Shown piece by piece: positions 1-5,736 of a stretch of 5,736 bases of DNA. Source of the DNA: an uncultured Archangium sp. (GTDB lineage Bacteria; Myxococcota; Myxococcia; Myxococcales; Myxococcaceae). The notes below the pieces were generated by a model. It ran no database searches, was not told the origin of the DNA, and worked only from the letters and a program-made list of their open reading frames with translations. The translations under genes and the position numbers were made by a program. The number at the start of each line of letters is the position of its first letter. Position 1 is the stretch's first letter. The stretch covers positions 1 through 5,736 of the forward strand of contig CAMLFP010000359.1 of assembly GCA_946479335.1 (NCBI GenBank). The letters are read 5' to 3'.

Positions 1-43
1 GCGCACGCCGACAAGGGGCCGCACACGATGACCACCGCGAGCG
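1..43 (-). repeat. Second copy of part of the czcA 3' end (left copy)
   Basis: These 43 bases match positions 199-241, inside czcA, at 41 of 43 positions without gaps, at a constant offset of 198 bp. The differences are at positions 3 and 17. Read on the minus strand in the czcA frame, the copy encodes AVVIVCGPLSACA plus flanking bases. It corresponds to the last transmembrane helix of the pump, with one Thr-to-Pro change; the other difference is synonymous. Identity stops abruptly at position 44, and an in-frame TGA lies at 45-47, so this is not part of an intact gene entering from the right. The copy runs off the left edge, so its full length is unknown. A partial tandem duplication of the czcA tail with a 198-bp unit, or a remnant of a second pump gene, would explain it. 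Confidence 0.85.
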
Positions 44-100
44 CTCACGGCGCTCCGTTCTGATGCGACGCCGCCGCGCCGGTCAGCGAACTCGTGCGGA

Positions 101-118
101 GCCTCCGTGGGCGGAGGC
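101..118 (-). terminator. GC-rich hairpin 13 nt after the czcA stop, possible operon end
   Basis: Arms GCCTCCG (101-107) and CGGAGGC (112-118) are perfectly complementary around a 4-nt loop, just downstream of the czcA stop codon on the minus strand. No run of T follows the hairpin in the direction of transcription, so it is not a classical intrinsic terminator. It could pause polymerase, assist Rho-dependent ending, or protect the 3' end of the mRNA. In DNA this GC-rich, a 7-bp stem can also arise by chance. The rest of 44-131 shows no gene. Confidence 0.35.
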
Positions 119-131
119 CCGAGGCGCGGCG

Positions 132-3100
132 TTACCTTCGGCGCGAGAGCCACCGCTGATACTCGCGGTACATCACCGGGAGCAGCACCAGCGTCAGCGC
201 ACACGCCGACAAGGTGCCGCACACGATGACCACCGCGAGCGGCCGCTGGGTCTCGCTGCCCATCGCGCGGCTCATCGCGGCGGGCACCAGGCCCAGCGCG
301 GCGAGCGCGGCGGTCATCAGCACCGGGCGGAGCCGTTCGCGCGCGCCCTCCAGCACCGCGTGGTCGAGCAGCATGCCGTGCTGCTGCTTCTCGGCGATGC
401 CCGACATCACCAGCACGCCGTTGAGCGACGCCTGGCCGATGAGCGCGATGAAGCCGACGGCCGCGGCCACCGACACCGGCATGTCGAAGAGCCACAGCCC
501 GACGAGGCCGCCGGTCAACGCGAAGGGCACGTTCAACATCGTCAGCACCGCGCGCGGGAAGCTCTTGAAGGCGTTGAAGAGCAGCAGCAGCGTCAGCACC
601 AGCGCCAGCGGCACCGTCTGCTGCAACCGCTTCATCGCGCGCTCCTTGTTCTCGAACTCGCCGCCCCACTCGATGCGCTGGCCCTGCTGCAGCGGCGCCT
701 CCTTCTGCACGCGGCTGCGCGCTTCTTCGACGAAGCCGCCGAGGTCGCGGTCGCGCACGTTCATGCGGATGCCGATGTACCGGTGGCCGTTCTCTCGCGT
801 GATGGAGGCGCGGCCGGTGCCGGTGCCGATGCGCGCGAGGCTCTCGAGCGGCACGGTGACGCCGCCCTCCACCGCCACGCGCAGCTTCTTGAGCTTCTCC
901 ACGTCGTCGCGCTCCACCGCGGGGAGGCGCAGCACCACGTCGAAGCGGCGCTCGCCTTCCCAGAACTCGTCGACCGGGCGGCCGCCGACGGCGGTCTGGA
1001 ACACGTGCTGGAAGTCGCCCAGCGTCAGGCCGTAGCGGGCCAGCGCGGCGCGGTCGGGCTCCACCTGCAGCTGCGGCACCTCGCCGCTCTTCACGATGCC
1101 GAGGTCGGCCACGCCGCGCACGGTGGAGATGACGGCCTTCACCTTCTCTGCCTGCTGCTGGAGCGCGCCGAGGTCGTCGCCGTACAGCTTCACGGCGATC
1201 TGCCCGAACTGCCCGGAGATGCTCTCGTTCACGTTGTCGCGGATGGGCTGCGAGAAGTTCACCTCGATGCCCGGCACCTCCTCGATGGTGTGCTGGAGGT
1301 GCTCGATGACATCGCTCAACTCCGGCGTGTCCTTCGGCCACTGCGAGGCGGGCTTCAACTTCACGAAGAACTCGAGGTTGTTGGTCAGCGTGGCGTCGGT
1401 GCCGTCTTCGGGGCGGCCCAGCTGGCTCAGAATCGCCTCCACCTGCGGCGCGGTGGAGATGAGCTCCGTCAACCGCGGCACCATGCGCCGGCCCTCGGTG
1501 AGCGAGATGTTCGAGGGCAGCGTGAAGGTCATGTAGAGCGCGCCCTCGTTGAGCTCCGGGAGGAACTCGCTGCCCAGCCGCGTGGCCACCGCGCCGGAGC
1601 CGACGAGCAACGCCAGCGCGAACCCGAACACCAGCTTCGGCCGCTTCAGCGCCGCGGCCAGCGTCGGGAGGTACACCCTCTCGGCCAGCTTCAGCACCGG
1701 CGAGTCACGGTGCTTCGCGCCCTTCGCCCACGCCCACGAGGCCAGCGCGGGCACCAGCGTGATGCCGAAGACCAGCGCGCCCACCAGCGCGGCGGCGACG
1801 GTGTTGGCCATCGGCGAGAACATGCGGCCCTCGACGCGCTCCAACAGGAAGATGGGCACGTAGGCCGCGATGATGATGAGCATCGCGAACACCGTGGGGC
1901 GGGTGACGGCCGACGCCGCCTTGCGGATGCGCTCCTGCACCGGCCCGGGGTTGTGGTCGTGCAGCGCCAGCGACGCGAGGATGGCCTCCACGATGACCAC
2001 GCCGCCGTCGACGATGACGCCGAAGTCCACCGCGCCCATCGACAGGAGGTTCGCCGACATGCCGCGCTGCTTGAGGTAGATGAACGCCACCGCCAGCGAC
2101 AACGGGATGAGCGTGCACACGATGAGCGCTGCGCGGAGGTCCAACAGGAAGATGAAGAGCACCAGCAGCACCAGCACCGCGCCCTCCACGAGGTTGTGGC
2201 CCACCGTCTCCAGCGTGGCGTCGACCAGCTCGCGGCGGTCGTAGAAGGTCGAGATCTCCGCTCCGTCGTCCTTGAGGCGCGCGTTCAACACGTCGAGCTG
2301 GTCCTTCAAGCGCTCCAGCACCAGCGAGGGGTTCTCTCCGCGGCGCATCAGCACGATGCCCTCCACGGTGTCGTAGTCGGTGCCGCGGCTCACCACGCCC
2401 TGGCGCGGCGCCCACGACTCGGTGACGGTGGCCACGTCTTTCACGAAGACCGGCGTGCCGTCGCGCTCGGCGATGCCCACGTCGCGGATGTCGTCGAGCG
2501 ACTTGAAGAGCCCCGCGCTGCGGATGACGAACTGCTCGCTGCCGCGCTCGAGGATACCGCCCGACGCGTTCTGCGAGCCGCGCTGCACCGCCTCCTCGAG
2601 GTCTTGCAGCGTCAGCCCGAAGCCCGCCAACGCCTGCGGCCGCGCCTCGACCTGAATCACCTTGTCGAGGCCGCCGTAGCTGACGACGTCGGCCACGCCG
2701 TTGACGCGCAGGAGGCCGGGCCGCACCACCCACTCCTGCAGCGTGCGCAGCTTCATCGGGTCGCCGCCCGCGCCCTTGAGCGTGTAGCGGTACACCTCGC
2801 CGATGGGCGTCGCGAAGGGCCCGAGCTCGGCCTTCACGCCCTCGGGGAGCTCCGCTTCGCGCAGCTTCTCCAGCACCTGCTGCCGCGCCCACAAACCGTC
2901 GGTGCCGTCGCGGAAGGTGAGCGTCACCATCGACAGGCCGAACATCGAGAGGTTTCGCAGGCGCGTCATGTTGGGCGTGCCGTTGAGGGCGCGCTCCAGC
3001 GGGAGGCCGATCTGCCGCTCCACCTCTTCGGTGGGCTGGCCGTCGAACAAGGTGATGACGTTGACCTGCGTGTCGGTGGTGTCGGGGAAGGCCTCGATGG

Positions 3101-3200
3101 TGAGGCTGCTGAGGCTGATGACGCCCCAGACCAGGATCACCAGCGAGAAGAAGACCACCGCGACGCGGTTCTTCAGGCTGAAGGCGACGAGTTGTTCCAT
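132..3200 (-). CDS. czcA: Heavy-metal efflux RND pump, CzcA type (HME-RND inner-membrane antiporter)
   Basis: Proton-driven inner-membrane pump that exports metal cations through the CzcB-CzcC conduit. The 1022-residue protein has the full RND layout and normal family length. Membrane helix 1 is at about 13-31, and a first periplasmic porter half includes the AFPD motif at 37-40. Helices 2-6 lie at about 340-490 and helix 7 at about 522-541. A second periplasmic half begins with SEFLPELNEGAL at 544-555, and helices 8-12 lie at about 862-1011. Helix 4 carries DFGVIVDGGVVIVEA with Asp392, Asp398 and Glu405. Their 6- and 7-residue spacing equals the essential Asp-Asp-Glu set described for Cupriavidus CzcA, which points to divalent cations (Co, Zn, Cd or Ni) rather than Cu/Ag. 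The usual Asn after the Glu is Ala here. The ATG start lies 3 bp after the czcB stop with only a weak Shine-Dalgarno, so translation is probably coupled to czcB. The reading frame is intact. Family assignment is very secure; the metal substrate is inference. Confidence 0.97.
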   Translation of the reverse strand: MEQLVAFSLKNRVAVVFFSLVILVWGVISLSSLTIEAFPDTTDTQVNVITLFDGQPTEEVERQIGLPLERALNGTPNMTRLRNLSMFGLSMVTLTFRDGTDGLWARQQVLEKLREAELPEGVKAELGPFATPIGEVYRYTLKGAGGDPMKLRTLQEWVVRPGLLRVNGVADVVSYGGLDKVIQVEARPQALAGFGLTLQDLEEAVQRGSQNASGGILERGSEQFVIRSAGLFKSLDDIRDVGIAERDGTPVFVKDVATVTESWAPRQGVVSRGTDYDTVEGIVLMRRGENPSLVLERLKDQLDVLNARLKDDGAEISTFYDRRELVDATLETVGHNLVEGAVLVLLVLFIFLLDLRAALIVCTLIPLSLAVAFIYLKQRGMSANLLSMGAVDFGVIVDGGVVIVEAILASLALHDHNPGPVQERIRKAASAVTRPTVFAMLIIIAAYVPIFLLERVEGRMFSPMANTVAAALVGALVFGITLVPALASWAWAKGAKHRDSPVLKLAERVYLPTLAAALKRPKLVFGFALALLVGSGAVATRLGSEFLPELNEGALYMTFTLPSNISLTEGRRMVPRLTELISTAPQVEAILSQLGRPEDGTDATLTNNLEFFVKLKPASQWPKDTPELSDVIEHLQHTIEEVPGIEVNFSQPIRDNVNESISGQFGQIAVKLYGDDLGALQQQAEKVKAVISTVRGVADLGIVKSGEVPQLQVEPDRAALARYGLTLGDFQHVFQTAVGGRPVDEFWEGERRFDVVLRLPAVERDDVEKLKKLRVAVEGGVTVPLESLARIGTGTGRASITRENGHRYIGIRMNVRDRDLGGFVEEARSRVQKEAPLQQGQRIEWGGEFENKERAMKRLQQTVPLALVLTLLLLFNAFKSFPRAVLTMLNVPFALTGGLVGLWLFDMPVSVAAAVGFIALIGQASLNGVLVMSGIAEKQQHGMLLDHAVLEGARERLRPVLMTAALAALGLVPAAMSRAMGSETQRPLAVVIVCGTLSACALTLVLLPVMYREYQRWLSRRR
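199..241 (-). repeat. Right copy of the 43-bp repeat, inside czcA
   Basis: This is the in-gene partner of the repeat at 1-43. It encodes roughly residues 988-1001 of CzcA, in the twelfth membrane helix, and is part of the intact reading frame. Because the intact gene continues normally through it to its stop at 132-134, this copy is taken as the original and the left copy as the duplicate. Confidence 0.85.
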
Positions 3201-3203
3201 GGC

Positions 3204-4322
3204 CTACAAGTCCGCCGCGAGGTCGACCTGGTTGAGCAGCAGCAGCGCGCCGCGCGAGACGTAGCGGGTGCCGGGCACCAGCCCTTCGCGGATCTCCGTC
3301 TGGCCATCGCGGCGCCGCCCCACCTTCACCGCGCGCGACTCGAGGCGGCCCGGCGCCGACACCACGAAGACCGCGTTCGACGTACCGCGGGTGACGACCG
3401 CCGCGTCGGGCACGCGCACCACCGTCTTGCTGGCGTCGGGGTGCAGCGAGACCTCCACGAAGCCGTTGGGGCGCAGCTGGCGGTCGACGTTGTTGGCGCG
3501 CACCCAGACCTCCACGGTGCGGCGGCGCGGGTCGACGACCTCGCTGATGTACTCGACGGCGCCTTCCTTCTCGCCGACCTGCGACTTGATGGTGACGCCG
3601 CCGTCGAGCGCCACGCCGGCGATGTCGTTCTCCGGCACGTCGGCGATGACCAGCACCTCGTCGAGGTCTGAGAGGCGCGCCAGCGGCGCCTCGCGCTCGG
3701 GCACCACCTCGATGCCGGGCGAGACGTTCAAGTCGACGATGGTGCCGGCCCGCGGCGCGCGCACCCAGAAGAGGCCGTCGCCCTCGGCGGTGACGGCGAG
3801 GCTGCGCTGCTTCGACTCCGCGGCCTTGAGCGCCAGGCGCGCGGCCTCCAGTTCGGCCTCGGCGGTCAGCACGTCTTTCTGCGGCGCGGCCTTGAGCTCG
3901 TAGAGCTCCCTGGCGCGCGCGGCGAGGCGCTCGTTGACGGTGACCTGCGCGCGGGCCAACGCGGAGTCGCGGTCGAGTTCCACGTAGGCGCCCGACTTCA
4001 CGCTGAAGAGCTTGTCGCCCTTCTGCACGCGGCTCCCGGCGCGCACCAGCACCGACTCCACGCGACCGGGCAACGGCGTGCCCACCGCGGAGCTGCGGCG
4101 CGGGTCGAGTTCCACGTGCGCGGGCACCGGCAGCGGCGCCAGCGGCGGGCCCTCTTCGGCGACGGCGATGGTGAGGTACCGCCACTGCGGCGCGTCGGCG
4201 TTCAGCGTCACGCCCTGCGCGTCGGCGATGGGCGTCTTGAGCTCCGCGTCAGGCGGCTTCGAGCAACCGCACACCAGCGCGAGCAGCACCGCGCCGCTCG
4301 CTGCGTGAGACCTATTCCACAT
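3204..4322 (-). CDS. czcB: Periplasmic adaptor (membrane fusion protein) of the metal efflux pump, CzcB type, probable lipoprotein
   Basis: The adaptor links the inner-membrane pump CzcA to the outer-membrane channel CzcC. Of 372 residues, the first 20 look like a lipoprotein signal: Arg4, a hydrophobic stretch, then VCGC with Cys20 as the likely lipidated residue (Cys at -2 is slightly unusual for a lipobox). The first lipoyl half is at about 78-110 (PLPGRVESVLVRAGSRVQKG). A helical, Ala/Glu/Lys-rich hairpin follows at about 113-175, then the second lipoyl half at about 187-206 (VRAPRAGTIVDLNVSPG). A beta-barrel domain lies at about 215-300 and a membrane-proximal domain runs to the end. No histidine-rich metal-binding segment is seen, unlike the Cupriavidus CzcB. 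The ATG overlaps the end of czcC by 11 bp and has a good Shine-Dalgarno. Family assignment is secure; lipidation is inferred. Confidence 0.95.
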   Translation of the reverse strand: MWNRSHAASGAVLLALVCGCSKPPDAELKTPIADAQGVTLNADAPQWRYLTIAVAEEGPPLAPLPVPAHVELDPRRSSAVGTPLPGRVESVLVRAGSRVQKGDKLFSVKSGAYVELDRDSALARAQVTVNERLAARARELYELKAAPQKDVLTAEAELEAARLALKAAESKQRSLAVTAEGDGLFWVRAPRAGTIVDLNVSPGIEVVPEREAPLARLSDLDEVLVIADVPENDIAGVALDGGVTIKSQVGEKEGAVEYISEVVDPRRRTVEVWVRANNVDRQLRPNGFVEVSLHPDASKTVVRVPDAAVVTRGTSNAVFVVSAPGRLESRAVKVGRRRDGQTEIREGLVPGTRYVSRGALLLLNQVDLAADL

Positions 4323-5583
4323 GGATTTCGACTCCTGATTGCCGCGCGCGCTCCAGCCGCAGCTCGTAGACGCGGCGGTCCAGCTCCGCGGCGGCGGCGA
4401 TGAGCTCCGAGAGCGTGCGGCGCGCCGACAGCAGCTCCTGCAACGAGGCCGAGCCGCGCGTCACCGCCTGGGTCAGCCGGTCCACCACGTCTTCGGCGAG
4501 CGGCAGCGCCTTCTCGCGCAGCTCCGCCTGTTGCACCTCGACGTCTTGCGCCTCGGCTTCGGCCTTGGCGCGGTTGAGGCGCGCGGTCTCCAGCACGTGG
4601 GTGCGCGCGTCTTCAGCGGCCCGGGCGGTCGCCGCCGCGGCCTGCGCGTCGTCTTGCCCGTGGTCGAAGATGCGCAGCGGGAACGAGAGCCCCGCGAAGA
4701 AGCTGTTCTGCTGGTTGCCGGAGATGACGAACTGGTCGCGCATGTACCCGAAGCGCACCGTCACGTCGGGGAGCCACTGGTTCTTCGCCAGCGTCTCGTC
4801 GAAGCGCGCGGCGCGGGCGGTGGCCTCCAGGGCGCGCACGTCGGGGCGCTCCTCGGGGTCGCGCTGCGCCTGCTCGAACTTGAGGTTCAACCACTCGGTG
4901 GCCTGCGGGCTGCCAGAGAACGGCTCGCACGGCTGGGCGAAGAGCGCCCCGCACGCCCGCAGCTGCTTGCTCAGCTCACCGCGCGCCTGCAGCAGCGCGG
5001 CCTGCACGTTCACCGCGTCGAGACGCGCGCGGTCGGCGTCGAGCCCCGAGGCGTCGCCGGTCTTCGCGCGCGCCAGCTGCAAGCGCGTCAGCTCCGCGGC
5101 GTCGTCGACCAGCTGCGAGAGCGCCTCGACGCGCACCTGCGCGGCCGCGATGTCACCCAGCACACCGTACGCCTCGAAGAGCTTCCCGCGGAGCTGGTCC
5201 AACGCCTGCTGCGCGGCCACCTGCGCGCGCTGCTCGGCGGCGTTCTGACGCGGCTCGCGCTTGCCGAGCTCCACCAGCACCGACAACCCGACGCTCACGT
5301 TGGGGACGTTGAGGTACGGGTCCTTCAAGCCCGGCGGGTTCAGCTGGCCCACCGGCAAGGTGCCGACGTTCAAGTCGAGGTCGGGGTTGGGGAGCCGCTG
5401 CGTCTTCTGGAAGTCGGCCTGCGCCTGCGCCACCTGCGCGCGCGCCAGCTGCAGGTCGGGCGAACGCCGCCACAGCAGCTCGGCCAACGCGTCACCCCGG
5501 CCCACGCTCGAGAGCTGGAGCGTCGGGCCGCTCGCGCACAACACGACACTCACCACGGCAGACCACATCACCGGCGGCGGCAT
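4312..5583 (-). CDS. czcC: Outer-membrane efflux channel of the metal pump, TolC/CzcC family
   Basis: Outer-membrane, TolC-like protein that gives the CzcA-CzcB complex its exit duct. It has 423 residues, normal for CzcC. Two repeated outer-membrane-efflux domains are visible. The first is at about 30-210, with the strand NVSVGLSVLVELGKRE (95-110) and long Ala/Gln/Leu helices. The second is at about 240-412, with the family signature RPDVRALEATARAARFDETL (246-265), LPDVTVRFGY (271-280) and FFAGLSFPLRIFDHGQ (295-310). The N-terminus has a short hydrophobic signal-like stretch, MWSAVVSVVLCASG, with no basic residue before it, which is weak for a signal peptide. The start is uncertain: ATG at 5583, GTG at 5571 and ATG at 5568 are all in frame and none has a convincing Shine-Dalgarno. 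No start codon occurs further upstream before the in-frame stop at 5653-5655. It is the first gene of the operon. Two Cys residues (211, 219) in the first domain are unusual and could form a disulphide. Confidence 0.94.
   Translation of the reverse strand: MPPPVMWSAVVSVVLCASGPTLQLSSVGRGDALAELLWRRSPDLQLARAQVAQAQADFQKTQRLPNPDLDLNVGTLPVGQLNPPGLKDPYLNVPNVSVGLSVLVELGKREPRQNAAEQRAQVAAQQALDQLRGKLFEAYGVLGDIAAAQVRVEALSQLVDDAAELTRLQLARAKTGDASGLDADRARLDAVNVQAALLQARGELSKQLRACGALFAQPCEPFSGSPQATEWLNLKFEQAQRDPEERPDVRALEATARAARFDETLAKNQWLPDVTVRFGYMRDQFVISGNQQNSFFAGLSFPLRIFDHGQDDAQAAAATARAAEDARTHVLETARLNRAKAEAEAQDVEVQQAELREKALPLAEDVVDRLTQAVTRGSASLQELLSARRTLSELIAAAAELDRRVYELRLERARQSGVEIHVE
4332..4336 (-). promoter_or_regulatory. 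Ribosome binding site of czcB, inside the czcC coding region
   Basis: On the minus strand the bases read AGGAG, 9 nt before the czcB ATG at 4320-4322. It is the clearest Shine-Dalgarno in the operon and supports the chosen czcB start. It sits within the last codons of czcC, so ribosomes finishing czcC would pass directly over it, allowing coupled translation. Confidence 0.75.
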
Positions 5584-5619
5584 TCCAAACCGCGGGCCAA
5601 CGCCAACCGGTTGGAATGC
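5580..5619 (-). promoter_or_regulatory. Inverted-repeat cluster over the czcC start, candidate operator
   Basis: GCATTCCAA (5580-5588) and TTGGAATGC (5611-5619) are perfect 9-bp inverted arms, 22 nt apart. Inside them, the 12-bp perfect palindrome CCAACCGGTTGG (5603-5614) shares half-site bases with the right arm. The minus strand thus carries several TTGG half-sites in a row. Such nested dyads next to an efflux operon are typical of operators for dimeric repressors or activators, but no regulator gene is in the window and no convincing -35/-10 pair was found. The left arm contains the ATG at 5581-5583. If the site is an operator, translation may really begin at 5571 or 5568. It could also act as an RNA hairpin covering the start. 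Confidence 0.45.
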
Positions 5620-5637
5620 GTGAGGCGCCGGGCGCGC

Positions 5638-5658
5638 GGCTGAAAAACGCTTTCAGCC
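5638..5658 (-). other. Alternative hairpin competing with the terminator
   Basis: GGCTGAAA (5638-5645) and TTTCAGCC (5651-5658) are perfect 8-bp inverted arms around a 5-nt loop. The second arm is the same segment used by the terminator hairpin, so the two structures cannot form together. In the minus-strand RNA this hairpin would bury the U run of the terminator. It may be functional, or the third arm may be a chance or duplicated repeat. Confidence 0.4.
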
Positions 5659-5669
5659 GGCGCTGAAAG
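5643..5669 (-). terminator. Intrinsic terminator of the upstream gene
   Basis: Arms CTTTCAGC (5650-5657) and GCTGAAAG (5662-5669) form a perfect 8-bp stem with a 4-nt loop. In the minus direction the stem is followed by CG and then five T (complement of 5643-5647), the usual layout of a Rho-independent terminator. It begins 12 nt after the stop of the gene ending at 5682. On the plus strand no T run follows, so it acts on leftward transcription only. It would separate the upstream gene from the czcCBA operon, implying that the operon has its own promoter in 5584-5640. Confidence 0.72.
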
Positions 5670-5681
5670 AAACTTCGACTC

Positions 5682-5736
5682 TCAGAAGCGCCCGGAGAGG
5701 CCGACCGACGCGCCGTTGGGGCCGATGGCGACCTCC
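5682..5736 (-). CDS. C-terminal end of an upstream gene (partial), possible outer-membrane protein
   Basis: Seventeen codons and a TGA stop (5682-5684) are visible before the right edge, reading EVAIGPNGASVGLSGRF. The intrinsic terminator 12 nt later supports a real gene end. The final Phe, with alternating small, hydrophobic and polar residues before it (ASVGLSGRF), resembles the last strand of an outer-membrane beta-barrel. Seventeen residues are far too few to name the protein. It shares orientation with czcCBA, but the terminator suggests separate transcription. Confidence 0.6.
   Translation of the reverse strand, partial: EVAIGPNGASVGLSGRF

Noticed and set aside
1..131. Intact second RND pump gene at the left edge
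   Set aside because: Only sequence from the 3' end of czcA is repeated. The frame is closed by TGA at 45-47, and there is no start codon with a ribosome binding site.
1840..2160. Repeated string CCAACAGGAAGATG inside czcA (near 1843 and 2141)
   Set aside because: Both encode similar hydrophobic stretches (IFLL followed by an acidic residue) in membrane helices with the same codons. A short coincidence of coding sequence, not a mobile or regulatory repeat.
63..3671. 1202-codon open frame on the plus strand, antisense to czcA and czcB
   Set aside because: Its translation is a low-complexity run of Arg, His, Gln, Ala and Leu with no recognisable domain. It is a typical shadow of a high-GC gene on the opposite strand, and it crosses the czcA/czcB boundary without regard to it.
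1705..4185. 826-codon open frame on the minus strand, in a different frame from czcA and czcB
   Set aside because: Composition is Arg/Gly/Ala-rich without domain structure, and it overlaps two genes that clearly match known families.
4339..5643. 434-codon open frame on the plus strand opposite czcC
   Set aside because: Its Arg/Leu/His-rich translation is the mirror of czcC codon bias, with no recognisable family or signal.
5584..5655. Longer czcC protein starting upstream of 5583
   Set aside because: The frame is open back to the stop at 5653-5655 but contains no ATG, GTG or TTG codon.
5584..5681. Sigma-70 or sigma-54 promoter for the operon
   Set aside because: I looked for -35/-10 and for the GG-N10-GC sigma-54 core on the minus strand and found no convincing match. 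A promoter is expected here but cannot be placed.
1..5736. CRISPR arrays, insertion sequences, tRNA or rRNA genes
   Set aside because: No regularly spaced repeats, transposase-like protein, terminal repeats or RNA-gene signatures were seen on either strand.

Overview
The window is a high-GC stretch of a Gram-negative bacterial genome. It is almost filled by one tripartite heavy-metal efflux operon of the CzcCBA type (RND family, HME group), read right to left on the minus strand. The outer-membrane channel and the RND pump show a diderm envelope. The strong G/C preference at third codon positions and the style of the proteins would fit a myxobacterium (Myxococcota), but no taxonomic marker is present, so that is only a suggestion.

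Layout from right to left, in the direction of transcription. Positions 5682-5736 hold the last 17 codons of an upstream minus-strand gene whose product ends in Phe. A 98-bp intergenic region (5584-5681) follows. It contains a good intrinsic terminator for that gene, a third copy of the terminator arm that can form an alternative hairpin, and a cluster of inverted repeats overlapping the first start codon of the operon. Next come czcC (4312-5583, TolC-like outer-membrane channel), czcB (3204-4322, periplasmic adaptor lipoprotein, overlapping czcC by 11 bp) and czcA (132-3200, 1022-residue inner-membrane proton/cation antiporter, 3 bp after czcB). After the czcA stop there is a short GC-rich hairpin (101-118) without a U tract. 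At the left edge (1-43) lies a near-identical second copy of 43 bp from near the 3' end of czcA.

The three proteins should assemble into a channel spanning both membranes. CzcA uses the proton gradient to move metal cations, CzcB bridges the two membranes, and CzcC provides the exit duct. The charged residues in the fourth membrane helix of CzcA (Asp392, Asp398, Glu405) are those of divalent-cation HME pumps such as CzcA rather than the copper/silver CusA type. The exact metal cannot be read from the sequence. No regulator gene is in the window.

The operon itself is ordinary. The unusual parts are at the edges: the duplicated czcA tail, the three-arm terminator/anti-terminator-like element, and the palindromes on the czcC start. 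I see no clearly new biological system.
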